A stretch of 64,000 nucleotides of DNA from Oscheius tipulae (GCA_037178975.1 JASJZH010000001.1:3720001-3784000); one strand, 5' to 3'. Shown: positions 1 to 19,076, counted from the first letter of the stretch. Translations and numbers: made by a program. The notes: generated by a model from the sequence alone, not told the origin.

Positions 1-639
1 GTCCATTTCGGGCTTGTCCAGATGATTGTCTAAATCGGACACTCTGCGATGAATCTTTTTCTCGATAGCACGAGCCAAGGTGCGAAGACAGGCCGAGTCA
101 GGACTCAGTCTAAACCATTATGGTATCCGTCAACAATATTCTCTTACTGGACGTCCTTCCACTGTTCTCCCTCCTTCATATAGGCTGCCAGACAGTTTGA
201 AGGACAGTCCGGATTCAACTGCCAGTTGATCACCTGGATCAAAAGAGGAGCGGTACTGTTGTTCGAAGAGATTCTCTCGGCAAGACGAGCAGCATAGGGG
301 CTCAGACTGAACAAGAGCCGGTTTTCATTGGTAAGAAATTAAACCTCTTGTCTTGGTAATTCGGGTTTGCAAAGTAAGCACCAACAATATCCTTTGTCTG
401 TGCACTGGTCAGAGTGAGAGCGAGCTCAAAAGCTGGTGCCATGGGGTTACTTTCGTGAGTCACTGGGACTACTGAAGTGATCTGAAGATTTTATATTAAC
501 AGTGTTCAATAGGAACACAAACCTTGATTCCCTTGGCATCCTTTTTCCCAATAATAATTCCGAACACTCCCTTGGCCGGATACTTGAGCGAGTGAAGGAC
601 AATTCCAGAATACGGAACGGCTTCGACAGACACGATCAT
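1..639 (-). CDS. EMC8: ER membrane protein complex subunit 8/9 (3' end off window)
   Basis: Subunit of the ER membrane protein complex (EMC), which inserts tail-anchored and multipass proteins into the ER. The ATG at 639 begins MIVSVEAVPYSGIVLHSLKY, followed by a GIIIGKK stretch like the MPN-fold start of EMC8/9. Spliced exons then read NPMAPAFELALTL, SPYAARLAERIS and VINWQLNPDC, and at the window edge VSDLDNHLDKPEMD, which matches the family's C-terminal FDNHLDD...NPEIN block, so only a few residues are missing. Introns are about 38-40 nt with GT...CAG ends. A TTTCAG lies just upstream of the ATG, suggesting trans-splicing. The start is only about 106 bp below the stop of the ankyrin gene on the same strand, so the two may share a transcript. 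EMC8 and EMC9 cannot be separated here. Confidence 0.85.
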
Positions 640-745
640 CTGAATAGTTCTGCTTCTGAAACAAATTGAGAAGTTTCGGAGAGAGTGAGGGTTAAAACCA
701 GTTAGTTCAATTGGACATAATAGAATGGTCATAGTTTATTTACAG

Positions 746-4452
<3,707 letters not shown>

Positions 4453-4754
4453 TGCGGTCGGCCATTCACTGAAGAGTGAGTTTGTATAGATGGGACATAC
4501 ATGGTGAAAGAGTAAGATTGAGGTAGCGAAAGATAAAAACAGTTATAGCAAGAGTATCAGAAAAAAAGGGAATAAAACTTTATTCGTTTGTACCAGTAGT
4601 AATCAAGGAGAAGTCATGCTAGAAAATGGAAAATTGGCACTCCCGCAGGCGCTTCGTCAGTATTATGCACACTCGTAAGACTAAACAAGCTATACAGAAT
4701 AGGTCATTGGTTCATAGGGGAGAAGCACCGGAAAGGGGGAAACTAAAACAGAAA
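4453..4754. other. SNX27 3' UTR and spacer to the ankyrin gene
   Basis: Holds an AATAAA poly(A) signal on the minus strand at 4579-4584, about 170 nt beyond the SNX27 stop codon, inside a small AT-rich palindrome that also reads AATAAA on the plus strand. No coding exon seen. Confidence 0.5.
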
Positions 4755-7307
4755 CTAGTCAGTAGTTTCTTCGACTCCCATCGTCGTCTTCCAGTCCGTC
4801 GAGATCTGGAGTTCATAACGTATCTCGGCGAAACACTCAAAGAGGAAATCACACTGAAATGAGGTGGGAATACTATTTTGATAATGAACTCACATAATGT
4901 CCGTGTAGAGTAACGACTTTCGGCTTTTTGCCCTCTTTCTTGTATTCGATTTGGAAAGAACTACCGTCTTCGGTCTTCTTGAATTGGGTCACGGATTCCC
5001 ATTCCACAGAGACCTCGGATTTCTGAAAGATACACTAATGTTTTTTGACAGCCAGATGTTCCTCGCGTTCAGCTATATTCTTTTACTTCTTCAGTCAGAG
5101 AATCTCAAACTCACCTCGTCTCCGTTCTCTGAAACCATTAGCACAGAGCTTGGCCTCAAGATGACTGTGACATCGCCCTCTCGATTGGAATGTATATATC
5201 GAAATGTCGGGAATACCAGATTATTGTAGTCTGGAATGGATCGTACACTTTCCAAGAACTGAAACACTTGAATCGTAAGAGAAAGACACAAAGGGTTAAC
5301 CTGTTCCTCGTTACTCTCTGTCTGTAATGCTTTCAGCTGATACATTTTCTTGTCCGTGTTCAGTTTGCCCTGAATGGTCACAATGCAAAAGAAAGACAAG
5401 AGATTCGCACCTTCGTCGTATCAGAAACAGCTTGGAGATAGGCGACCTTCTGGAAGAAGGGGTCCCGTTGACACAGCTTTCGTTCCAGCTCGATATTGAA
5501 GACCCATTTCTTGAGAATGAGACAAGACGAAGTGGCGGACGAGTAGTTCTGGATGTACAATTGATGGGGAGTATCCTGTTCCGAGAGTTTTCTTTCTGAA
5601 ATAAGCATCACTTCTCGTATCATCTTCTCTCACCAAAATTCCCATCCATGATTTCAAAAATTGCGCAAGCTGCCGCCACCTCCCTGCTCATGTTCAACTT
5701 CTTCTGGATAGCGGAGTAAAGCTGGGAAGTAGAGGATTGACGACGGATGCCGACAGAGACTGGACTGTAGTCGGGCAAGAGAACACGCACTTCGACCTCG
5801 TAGTGAGGGTCGCAATCCATCATAAACTCCTAGGTTTAATTGGCAAAAGTTCTATGAGAAACAGTACCTGAACAATGTCCGAATCGGCTATCACTCTAAC
5901 AGAACAGATTCTCTCCAAGTACTGTTCGAGACCTCTGAAAGATTCTTATCATATCGAGTCTTGTCCTATAAGCAGGCAAGTCTTGCTACAAGTTAGCTTG
6001 ATAGCCTAGCTGGTTGCGCCCCTTCGGGGCGTACCTACCTTGTCCTCTCCATAGTAAGAAGTTAAGCTCACTTCTCACCCCTTCCCTTGTCCACCAACCC
6101 TGATCCTTCCCGCCCTTCTGTCTAACTCCAACCCGCCCGCATGTATCCCTCTAATCTATCTAAACTATGAAAGCAGCAACGTTCTCCCAGCGAAGCTATC
6201 TCCCAAAACTGACTTGACTTGCCAACAATTAGTATGTGCACGAATAATATACACTAACTGCAATCTTGGCTTCAAACAGACACACACAGACAGAGACGCG
6301 AACACAGTTTAAAATAGAACACTTTCTTTGGTTGCAATCAATACTGTGATATGACTAGTATTGAGTGTGGCCAATCTCGCCCAACTGTAGAGTATCTCTG
6401 TCGCATCCGACCAATATTTTCCCAGCCGTAAAAGGTCTCGGTGATTCGTGGCAAAACACCTGTGCACCCCCACCTGCGTCGAGCGTCCAACTGCTGTTGA
6501 GAGAGAACGAAAGGCCATTTGCCCGGGAGTTTCGGGAAGCAGAAGTCGACAAACTCTCGACGAAGCATGGTGTTGAGCTCAACGAACTCGCTGTACCGTC
6601 TGGCTCCTAGATGTCTTCCGGCCATATAGATATCAAAGACCTGTTTTGGAATAAAGTTATTCAGGGAGAAGAAAATACCACATATTTCTCAAGTCCGTCA
6701 TGGAGCGTTCGGTATGACGGAACTGTGAGAGGAAGGGATCGACTCTCCGAATAGTCGTGTCGGTACGGAAAGAAAGTCTCTTCTCCGTAGTCAAATCTAT
6801 AGTTTTAAATGTCAAAACGCAATAAAGTTCAGAATTACCTGTCGATATCGGCATCACTGACAGAAATGACGACCATTGTGAGACAGTCTCCTCCGTTCTT
6901 GATGAGCTCCACTACTTGGCGATGCGTGGCTCCTTCTACATTCTCTCCGTTTCTGAATTTACATTGTTTTTGTCCTCGTTTATAAGAACTCACACTTCCA
7001 AAATCCTATCTCCCCGTCGAAGTTTCGCCTTCTCCGCAGCTCCACCGCCCAAGACGGCGCTAACATGTTGCAGGGGGGCATAAAGTTCTCCATTGAGACT
7101 CCTCAACTGTCCTCCTTCACTAATCTGACCTTTTACATTGAATCCGAAACCTGAAGAAGAACTGATATATCAACTCTTTCGATTGAAACCTGTCTGTGAT
7201 TTCTGTATTTTTACCATATGCGGTTTGGGGTCGTAAAACCGTCGTGAGCTTGACGGTCGAGGGGGTGCCTCCTCTCCAAGAGAATCGTCGCTGTCCCCAT
7301 AGACCAT
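4755..7307 (-). CDS. SNX27: Sorting nexin 27 (PDZ-PX-FERM)
   Basis: Endosomal cargo adaptor that works with retromer to recycle membrane proteins bearing C-terminal PDZ ligands. Order of domains: PDZ after a short acidic N-terminus ([38 protein letters not shown]), then PX ([47 protein letters not shown]), then an atypical FERM ([37 protein letters not shown], ending [12 protein letters not shown]). This domain combination is diagnostic. The ATG at 7307 ([13 protein letters not shown]) follows an intron-like TTGCAG, consistent with trans-splicing. Introns are about 40 nt except one of roughly 520 nt inside the PX domain (about 5938-6460). All exons join in frame. Confidence 0.9.
6016..6032. 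repeat. Short GC-rich hairpin inside the long SNX27 intron
   Basis: A 7-bp stem (GCGCCCC pairing with GGGGCGT, one G-T pair) with a TTC loop lies in the only long intron of SNX27. The intron is otherwise T- and C-rich with no long open frame on either strand. It could be a remnant of a small repeat or a structured intron segment; nothing else in the window clearly matches it. Confidence 0.35.
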
Positions 7308-7972
7308 TCTGCAATTATAGCGTCGACTCTTATGAGAAATTATAATGAAAAATCTAGAAACCATTGCACAAGGACTTCTTACAAATAGTTTCTAAAATAC
7401 CTCTTGTCTCTTTTTGCTTTACTCAAAGGAGAGAACCGGGGGCAATTGAAAACAGAGTGAAGAGAGATTAGCGGCTAGAGAGAGGCATGTAAACGGCCCA
7501 AAGTGGATTATTGGACTTTTTGGCCCGTAAAGCTCGCCGTGTACGATTAGGGCGACCGATTGCGAGCAGTAATCGCGCTGTATTTGGAGTCTAGCAGCCT
7601 TGTTCTCTTCTGTTCCTTCGAGTCCTTTCTTAAACGTACTTTTTTGTTCGGGGATATTATACATCCACTCTGCCTCACATGAATAAATTCAGAAAATTTC
7701 AAAACAAAAAGCGCGCGAACACGCAGTCCGTTTTATGTTTTTTGTCTTCTTGAGCTTTCTTTTGATAGTTTATAATTGCGTTTCCTGCTTATTTTGTCAG
7801 TAACTTATTGAAAGTTCTTACTCGGAGCAATCATTACTTCAAAGAACTCGGTTTAACAGTTAAAAAACAACAGATTAGGAAGAAAATCCGTGTAGCGTTG
7901 CATACACTTACTCCGCCTTCCTTCCAAGCTTCTTTTCCTATTCTTTCAATCTCTAATGGTCATTTTAAGGCG
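7308..7972. other. Divergent intergenic region SNX27/NDUFS6
   Basis: About 665 bp between two divergent start codons, presumably holding both promoters. An 81-codon ATG-initiated frame on the minus strand (7419-7664) is present but resembles no family I know and overlaps the likely 5' region of SNX27, so it is not called. Confidence 0.4.
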
Positions 7973-8597
7973 ATGAACCGCCTACTAACTGTGAGCCGAT
8001 TGCCAATCGCCTGTGTCCGTTCCACCTCCCAGATCACGAAGGCTCCGAAGGCTGGCGTCGCTGGAGTCAAGCAGCAGTACGATAAAGTCACCCATACCGG
8101 TCAGGTAAGGTCTTTTGCGTTATAATTTTTGGCTGAAAATAAGCCTATAAAATCTAGTAATTCAGATTGTAAAAAATTCCATCCTGCCAGCTATATTATG
8201 AAACAATCCGTTGTAAATAAACAACACATGCAATTTTCAGGCTTGGGACGAGGCCGACTACCGTCTCCAGCGATTCGAAACGGCTCCGAAGCAAGTGAAC
8301 CCAAATGTGGCGATGAATTTGATCGCCGAGAGACCTGCTCAGGACTGTGGACACGAACGCGTCGTCTCTTGTGACGGCGGACATCCGGCTCTTGGTCATC
8401 CTCGCGTTTTTATCAACTTGGTGAGCCCGTTTCCCACTTCTAGAAGTTTTCTTTACTCTATTCATCTCTTTATCCGAAATAAGACTCGATTTCAGGACAA
8501 GCCCGGCGTTCACGCATGCGGATATTGTGGAAACCGCTTTTACAATTCCCACATAACCAAGGGCGATGATCTAATGATCGAACATCTGAACTGTTAG
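7973..8597 (+). CDS. NDUFS6: NADH dehydrogenase iron-sulfur protein 6, mitochondrial
   Basis: Accessory subunit of respiratory complex I, in the N module at the matrix side. Three exons: a basic, Ser/Thr-containing N-terminus (MNRLLTVSRLPIACVRSTSQ) that looks like a mitochondrial presequence, then AWDEADYRLQRFETAPKQVN and CDGGHPALGHPRVFINL, then DKPGVHACGYCGNRFYN. The last exon carries the zinc-binding C-x2-C; with the upstream Cys/His (CDGGHPALGHP) this makes the zf-CHCC site. Length (about 130 residues) is normal for the family. AATAAA lies at 8628-8633, and the gene converges tail to tail on PRPF4B with 60 bp between stop codons, so the two 3' UTRs probably overlap. Confidence 0.95.
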
Positions 8598-8657
8598 AGA
8601 CTACTTTTGTATGTAATAGATCCAGAAAATAAACGATTTATGTGTTGGGAATTCAGT

Positions 8658-11450
<2,793 letters not shown>

Positions 11451-12124
11451 TTTTTCAAGACTGAAAAACACGAAATTAGTACGTGGGTCAAGGTAGAATA
11501 GTGCTAACCAGAGCACATGACGACGGAACAGCTAGAAAAGAGGGCGTGCTAAACTTTCTGCAGGCTAAAAATGTTGTCAAATTAGAAAAAGAGAGGCAGA
11601 GAATGGGATAGGCAGGAGTAGTTTAGAAGTTCAAGTGAAAAACATTGTAAGTTTATATAAGAACAAGAGAAAATGTCTGCATGCGGTGTTTTCGAATTGG
11701 AACTGAACTTGCGTTCGTTCGAAATGGAGCGCACTTTTTGTTCGGAGAGACAAGACTGTATAAGGCGTGAAAAGAACGGGATATCTGTTCACATAAATCT
11801 TTTCGAAGGAGAACAATAAGAATCATTGACTGGAAATCGGATATATACCATGACAACCGTCAGATATCGGAAAGCAACTGCAGCTTTCTCAAAGAAATTG
11901 GATTGATCAAACTGTACTCCAAACGTTGGAAACGTGACTGGAAGAACTCTTCCCTCACTTCAAAGCTGAATTCGTTTTTATCCCAATGATCATATTGCCT
12001 TATCTAGGCCTCAGTGAACCAGCTGAAAGAGGCGGTAAGAGACGCAGAGACGGCGCTATCCCCTTGTCAACAATTCTTCATTACCAGTATTCGATAACCA
12101 CAATTCGATATTTCGCCACTAGTC
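11451..12124. other. Divergent intergenic region PRPF4B/TOLLIP
   Basis: About 670 bp between divergent starts. Short open frames only, none recognisable; expected to contain both promoters and 5' UTRs. Confidence 0.4.
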
Positions 12125-13441
12125 ATGCCCCTCGGAGAAACTGTTGCTGAGCGACGTTCCAAAGTGAGAACAGGAAAAACTTTGTAAACTCGACATCAGG
12201 TTCTATTGGGAGAACTGCCTAACGATTTTCTACGCATCGCCGTGGAAGTCAACCCACAACCAGGCCTCGAAGGTGCTTACTTGCATGTGAGTGTCAATTT
12301 TTGAGACAAGTGACGTGAACCGCTCAGCAACCTTCGTTTATTCCACCAAACACGAGAGGACGTCTCTCGGTCAGCATTTTGGAGGCAAACCTGGTCAAAT
12401 CGTACACGATTGTCGGCCTTGTACGGATGGATCCCTACTGCCGGTGAGCAATAATAAGTTAGTTCAAACTCAGAAGTGCAACTTCAGTCTTCGTGTCGGC
12501 AATGCAGTCTTCCAAACTCAGACCCATTTGAACGGAGGTCGAAGCCCTGTTTGGAATCGTACACTTCATGCCTACTTACCCCAAGGAGTCGAGAGCATTT
12601 ATGTTCAGGTTTTCGACGAGGTGAATGGAAGCATGATCCAAAATACAAAGATATACTTAATCTATACAGAAAGCCTTCACTTCTGACGAGTGCATCGCCT
12701 GGCAACATGTTATTCTACCACCAGCCATTTTCGACGGTGATACAGTGGATGACTACTTTCCCCTCAATGGGCAAATGGTTTTAAAATGCAAATTTAAAAT
12801 GATGCAGAACCTTAGGGCCAAGAAAAAGAGGGGATGATTCATCTTGTTTTTTCTTTTGCACCAATCGAGGGGGTTTCTCAGCAAATTGTGGCTCCAGCGA
12901 TGCAAGAACAGCCTATACAGATGGAGGATATCAAAGCTGTGCAAGAAATGTTTCCAGATATCGACAAAGAGGTCATTATGGTCGTTTTACAGCAATGTCA
13001 TGGTAAGAGTAACAGGATAACGTTGCTGGACATGGTTTTGTGGTTGTGGCGGAACTAGGTTTAGTCAAGTGCATAGAAAGGGAATGAAAGATGGAAATTG
13101 TAGACGAACGTGAGGAGCAGCTAAGTATGAAAGTTCAAACTGCGCGGCATTTCCGCATGCAACTTCTTACACCGTTTTTGAGCATCTCAGGTTTCTTGTT
13201 TTCTCTTGCCTATCCCAGGCCTTTTTTGTTCTATCAAATATATGTCGAGGCAGTGGTACCGCAAGTTAGTTTGTAGAAAAACTGCGACGCCAACAGCAAA
13301 ATACTGGGCAACAAGCGAGAAAATTTATGCATTGCCTAGATTTGTTAAAAATCGAGGTGAAATCGTTTTGTTACAAGTCTATTCAGTATTTTTACAGGCA
13401 ACAAAGATGCAGCTGTCAGCTCTCTTCTTGAGTTGGCCTAA
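12125..13441 (+). CDS. TOLLIP: Toll-interacting protein (C2-CUE)
   Basis: Endosomal adaptor linking ubiquitinated cargo to sorting and autophagy. The N-terminal exon (MPLGETVAERRSK) is followed by VLLGELPNDFLRI, the conserved Tollip target-of-Myb-binding start. The C2 domain runs RGRLSVSILEANLVKSYT, RMDPYCRLRVGNAVFQTQ, SPVWNRTLHAYLPQGVESI, then AFTSDECIAWQHVIL and EKEGMIHLVFSF. The C-terminal CUE domain reads MEDIKAVQEMFPDIDKEVIM and, after an intron of about 395 nt, GNKDAAVSSLLELA. The MFP motif and the terminal leucine pair typical of ubiquitin-binding CUE domains are present. All joins are in frame. Order and length match vertebrate TOLLIP apart from a shorter linker before CUE. Confidence 0.93.
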
Positions 13442-14224
13442 ATTCTTCTCAACATCTACGCGACCATTTTTACCCAATAATAAATTATTCTCGTATTCCA
13501 AAGCTTTCACATTAATCGATGCCCTAGCGCCAAAGGTTTTAAAGGACTGCAATCACACTTCCTTGTCTACTCGCTTCGTCCACATTAGCTGTTTTCCCCT
13601 CTCTTATGTCAAGCCGACTATTTTTCTGTTCTTAGTCGACTCTTTGGCCAGCTTCAAGTCTGAAAATCTAACGGACTAGTATACAATTATTTTCAGTCGG
13701 CCAGCAATCGGCTTTTTCAAACCTACTGAAGTTGTTTACGTACAGAAAATCTCTTGACACCCATTCCTCTCCTGCGTTATTATATTTTCTGTGCTCCTTA
13801 CCCTTTTTAATTACTCCCTGAAACGAAAATCTGAAACAGCAACATGTTTAGTGTTTTCCCGCCAGCAAAACATACTTGTTTTTATTCATTTTTCCAGCAG
13901 ATCTTTCTGTTTACTCCAACTTCCTTCCGTTTTCAAGCTACCATCCCAAACCAGAAACATTTACACCAAAATGTTATTCTACTCCCATCGCGAGGGCGAC
14001 CATCTACTTGCTACTTTTTTCCTGTCGTTTCCGATCAAAAGTCTGCAAGTTTAACCGCATCACTCACGTCATTTGCTTTCAAATCAAAAATTTTGCTACA
14101 AATCCCTCGATACCAAGTTTTTCGTTTCCACGTGGCGCCAGCTGTTTCCACGGTATCCTTTTCTATCTCTTGGTCTCTCTCGATTCAATATACCTTCTCA
14201 AATAGTTTGTTTGCAGGGTTAACC
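13442..14224. other. TOLLIP-UBE2Q intergenic region
   Basis: About 780 bp, pyrimidine-rich on the plus strand, with overlapping short open frames typical of low-purine sequence. No exon recognised. Confidence 0.4.
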
Positions 14225-15898
14225 ATGGCATGTCTCCGAAAATTGAAGGAAGACATTGCTCTTTTGGAAAGCCTTTTCCCCAGAAGTCATGAGAGGCTCC
14301 AGGTTTGTTTTTGTTGTTCCGTTTTTCAATGCAGTTTTATATCAGATCATAGTTGCCTCAGTAGACGAAATCTCGATGAAGTTCGTTGACAACAAAGGAA
14401 AATCCGTTGTAATCACCGCCAATATCCAGGTAAGGTCCATACCAATGTTCCTTTCGTGTTCATTCAAATAATTCGTCAAGAAAAACTTTCGTTGGCGTGC
14501 ATTCTGAACGTTACAATTTGAAGTTTCAGGAAAACTATCCGCGTCAGCCGCCAATATGGTTCAGCGAGGACGAGCGACCAATTGTTGGAAGCACGCTGGC
14601 TGGTCTCACCGAACAGGAAGATAATATCACAATCCTTCAGCAGGTTCGCTAGAAAATCTGCAACGAGGGATCTCCGATTTCAGATTCACAAATTAGTCTC
14701 GGAGTTATGTGCATATTTCGGGTTGACGGCTCCGGGTGAACTGTTGAGGATAGCGCCTCCCGATATGGATGATGAGAAAGACGAGGGACGCGGAAGTGAC
14801 ATGGGAAGTGATACGGAAGATGACGTTCCTATCCACGAGGAGGTAGTTTTTCCGAACTTGTGTTTACAGAAGTCTTCAGGTCGTCGAGATGGCAGAAGAA
14901 GAGCCGCGAACAGTCGGCGACGACGATGTTGCGCCCGAAGGACGTCAGATGCTGGACAAAATAAGCAAAGTCAATCGACAGCAGCATCTAAACGGCAAAG
15001 TACAGGGTTCCGTCACAGCAACAGACCGTCTGATGAAGGAAATTCGCGATATTTACCGAAGCGAACACTACAAAAATGGTGTGCCAGTCTTTTGTTGGTC
15101 AGTCTCATACTTTTCCAGGAGTATATGCAATTGAACTTCTAAACGACGAAAATCTATACGAATGGCATGTGAAATTGTTCAAGGTGGATCCCGATAGTGC
15201 TCTTTCAACCGATATACAAACTCTGGCCCAGGATCATAAGCAGGACCACATTAAATTTCATTTCGTGTACAACGAGAACTTTCCCTGTGAACCTCCTTTT
15301 GTTCGTCTAGTATCTCCAACTGTAAGAGACTATTTTACAATGCATTCGGTACAATTTCAGATTCAAAACGGGTTTGTGCTGGGCGGCGGAGCCATATGCA
15401 TGGAGCTGTTAACGAAGCAAGGCTGGTCATCTGCCTACTCGGTCGAGTCGCTCATTCTTCAAATTGCCGCCACTTTAGTCAAAGGAAAAGCGAGGATTCA
15501 ATTTGATCAGAAAGTGAGGATTTGTGTTACGTCATCTCTGCCGAGGCGGTTTACTCAATGATGTTTGCCTGTCTATGAGGTTTTCAAACACGCACATTGA
15601 ACGCTCTCAAAATTGCGTACTTTTGCATGTTGCGACGTTCGAACAAGAGGATTATGCTGATAACTGTTTTGCATTTGAGAGAAGTACATTCCGGGTTTCG
15701 TATCGAATAGTTATTATCAAACTTGTTTGGAACGCAGCCTTGGTTAATTGGCTTTCGGTCCACTCTAATTCGTTGCTTATCGTCAATTTTCAGCAACAAG
15801 GTCAATACAGTCTAGCCCGTGCCCAGCAGTCTTTCAAAAGTCTCGTCCAAATCCATCAGAAGTCCGGCTGGTATACTCCTCCTAAAACCGAAGGCTAG
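14225..15898 (+). CDS. UBE2Q1: Ubiquitin-conjugating enzyme E2 Q
   Basis: E2 enzyme of the large UBE2Q class. The N-terminal half is RWD-like ([49 protein letters not shown]). An acidic linker ([17 protein letters not shown]) follows. The UBC domain starts [19 protein letters not shown] and continues [33 protein letters not shown]. The catalytic cysteine is in [15 protein letters not shown], the UBE2Q version of the E2 active site. The C-terminus is [23 protein letters not shown]2Q1 versus Q2 cannot be decided. An acceptor-like TTTGCAG lies 10 nt upstream of the ATG. Eight or so exons all join in frame. Confidence 0.93.
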
Positions 15899-17097
15899 CA
15901 GTACGTCTTCCCCATCGTTTTCCTCACTTATTTCATCTACCTGTGTTCTTCGCTGTCATTTTTACGCGGTCTAGTGTTTCCAATCTCGCATTCTCTCTTT
16001 CTGGCATTCTTCCAAGCATAGTAGCCAAACAGTCAAATCCAATATGAATTTCTTCCGTCCCGATTGTGATCCATTGTATAAGCCTTTTCTAGCAGCCCTG
16101 TGAGCAGCGTTTCCTCTTGTTTTCACAATGTTCTTACATATTACCATTCTCCCGTGCTACAGTGTGACCTTACCGTCTAACCTGGTGGATCGTATCTAGG
16201 GCCCTGTTATTTATTTTACATTGCTGAATAAAATCTCAAAACCCCGACTCTCATTCTGTTTTCACATGTTGTTCTATCAAATGTGACTATCTGCCATCTC
16301 CCTCTTCTATCCACTAACACGTGGCATTTGCCGTATGTTTGTCAGAATTGCTCAAACGGCCGAGTAAAAAGGGCCTGCAATTACTTTGTGGCTCTTGGGG
16401 AATCACTACCTGATAAATTGGCATTCAAGCAACATTCCTATGGATAATCGAATCGAATAATGGATGTTTCGCATATCTAGCCGCCGCTGTTTTGCAGCGA
16501 GAAAATCTTCGCATGAATTTTTTTGAAGTGAAATTATTGATGTTATGCAGAAAAGGCAGAAAAACGAGTTTTCGATAGTATCTCTGCGGAAATCCATGCA
16601 ACACCTGCGCATCCTCTTCGCGATTGCGAAATCTGCCACTATAAGTGAGGTGGGAGTTCAGGTCAGGTGGTATCAAAACAGCGTTGCAGAAGTTGCAAGA
16701 AGCTCTTCTTAGTTGGTCAAAGCCTTTTGATGGAGAAGATGCTGGTTCACATCGTTTAAACCACCTTAATTTTTGTAAATAACACTTTGGTTATATTTCA
16801 CTTGAAAAAAAGGCGTGTAAAACCTCGATATTATCTGTTTGTGTTTTCTGCTTACTAGCCACGGGTACCGTGTATTACCGAACTTTAAAAGAGAAAATGA
16901 GGAGATAAAGGTTTCGCAGTCTATGACAACTGTAGATGCGAGCTAAAGGCCATATCAGTCGCATGCTATTCGTTCTCTCCAAGCACTCCTATTGCCATAT
17001 ATTATGTGCCTGTTCGTTACTGAGGTTCTTTTTCTTCTCTTCAATGTCTTTCCTTTCGAACAAAGTAATTTTGTAGGGGTTCTGAGGTTCAAGCCAA
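15899..17097. other. UBE2Q-TLF intergenic region
   Basis: About 1.2 kb. The first 300 bp are probably UBE2Q 3' UTR (AATAAA near 16227). The rest has no recognisable coding sequence; a 77-83 codon minus-strand open frame near 16.5 kb has no family resemblance. Confidence 0.4.
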
Positions 17098-18760
17098 ATG
17101 AATCTCTCCTTCGATCATGATCACGTCGGGTACATGGGTCCAAAAGCTAGCTCATCTCTCCAAGCCGGTCGACCTACAGTTCCACAAGCAGCTGCTGTTC
17201 AAACCACTTCTCAGTCACGTCTAGCCAATCCCCACAGGTTACTTTTGCTCTTCTTTCGTTGCCAATCTAATATTTTACAGAAATGCGGTCTCATACGAAA
17301 CCACGGGTCTCTATAGCGGTGTCAACTATCAACAACAACCACAAAACATAATCCATTGTACGTTTCTTGGGTTTTTTTTTGAGTCTGGCTCAATTTGAGT
17401 GCGCGCTAACGAGTGGGCCCCGCCACGAGTATAACCGTACCTCGCGCGGACCCTCGTTCGCTTCCTTATTTTTGGGGAATTGTTCTTGTTTCTCTTATGT
17501 CCCTTTTTTCCCGTTCTTTCTAATATCCTTGCCTGAAGAAATTTATAAAACCCACGCTTCTCTTTCTAGAATATTCAGATTGTGTCCCCTCAAAGACACA
17601 ACAGGTTTCATCTACTCTTTTTCGAGTTTCGGCATCCTTCATACCTGCTTCAGATAGACATACTCCTATGTACGGCGGGCAGGAGCAATACTCCAAGCCA
17701 GAGCAAGAGAATCAAGGAAATTCGCTGAATCTATCTGGTCTTCTTCGAGAACCTTCTCCTGTACCAGTTGTAAGTTTTTGCAGCTTTTTATTACAAATAT
17801 TCTTGCAGGAGGAAGTGGTATTGAAGGAAGACGAGGTGGAAGTGATTCCTGAACCAATTGACTATTCTAATGACGGCGACATCGATATCGGAGTGAGTGT
17901 TTTAGTTTTCTTTATAAATGGAATGAGTGATCCAGATCCGCAATGTCGTCTGCAACTACACTCTTCCCCTGCATATCGACCTTAGGAAATACGCGCTGGC
18001 GAGCGCGAATGTCACCTATGATCGTGGACGCGGTGTTCTGCTCAAACAAAACCGAAATCCCAACTGCTACGTCAAGATCTACAGCTCGGGGAAAGTCTAC
18101 ATTGTCGGATGTAAAAGGTATGCTCTTTTTCTTCTTTCTGAAAGGCTAACTGTTCAAATTCAGCGAGGACGAATGTATGAGAGCGGCCCGAACTGTTGCC
18201 CGAGGTGTCCAACGAGCGATGGGCAAGTTGAACGAGGCTGTGAAGATCCGCAACTACAAGATTTGCAACGTCCTCGCTACCTGCAAAATGCCCTTCGGTG
18301 TCAAAATCGAAGAGGTTTGTTCATTCTTGATGAAACAAAGCAAGTAAAAATATTCAGTTGGCTCAGAAGTATCCAGCACAGTCGCAGTACGAGCCTGAGC
18401 TCTCGGTTGGACTGGTCTGGCGTTCGACAAGTCCAAAAGGAACTCTCCGAATTCACACCACCGGCAGCATCACAATCACTGGTGCTCAGTCGGAGGCCGC
18501 CGTCATGGAGCTCATTGAGATCATCTATCCCATTGTACGCGAATTCCGCTGCTCCGAGCGACATCGCTCCGAGAAGAAGCCGAGAAAACGAAAGGCCAGA
18601 GGGTAAATTTCTTATTGTGTTCTTTCAAAATGATCGATTCAGACCTTCTGGTCCTGCTTCGAAGAAGTCTATGAAGTCCGGTGCTGTCGGCAATAAGATG
18701 TACTTTTCGGACGAGGACGAACTCTACGACGACGACGATTTGGACGATCTTGATGACTAG
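17098..18760 (+). CDS. TBPL1: TBP-like factor (TLF/TRF2 type)
   Basis: General transcription factor paralogous to TBP that serves TATA-less promoters. An N-terminal extension (MNLSFDHDHVGYMGPKASSS and Gln/Asn-rich exons, then EEVVLKEDEVEVIPEPIDYS) precedes the two TBP repeats. Repeat 1 contains IRNVVCNYTLPLHIDLRKYA, PNCYVKIYSSGKVYIVGCKS; repeat 2 contains ICNVLATCKMPFGVKIEELA, YEPELSVGLVWRSTSPKGT, IHTTGSITITGAQSEAAV. The YEPEL...GTL...TGSITITG pattern and the CKMPF motif are closer to TBPL1 than TBP. After the core comes a basic RSEKKPRKRKARG tract and a strongly acidic C-terminal tail (EDELYDDDDLDDLDD), neither present in vertebrate TBPL1 as I remember it. The ATG follows a TTTTGTAG acceptor. 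Confidence 0.9.
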
Positions 18761-19076
18761 AACGATTCGTAGTCAAGTAGATTCTTAGTATTTGCTGCTT
18801 GTGCTTTGAGTCATTTTGTCCCATTTTCATTTATTTTACCCGCCTCATTTCTTCCAGTGTTGTTGCCTTCTACGAGTCGTCATTTTCTCCCTGAATCTAC
18901 CGAAGAATCTTGCTTATTCTCTTTCAACCAGTGATCCGATTTCCTTTTCGTACATGACCATCTTCTACACTTATAAATGTTTCTCAACTTTGTTCATTCG
19001 TATCGTCTCTGCTACGTTCTTTGCGCTTTTTATCTTCACTTTTTTTGCTGCAAAGCAACTCAAAAATCGTGGAAAG
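18761..19076. other. Spacer between TLF and TFIIIC-like gene
   Basis: 316 bp, T-rich on the plus strand; TLF 3' UTR and probable promoter or trans-splice region of the next gene. Confidence 0.35.
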
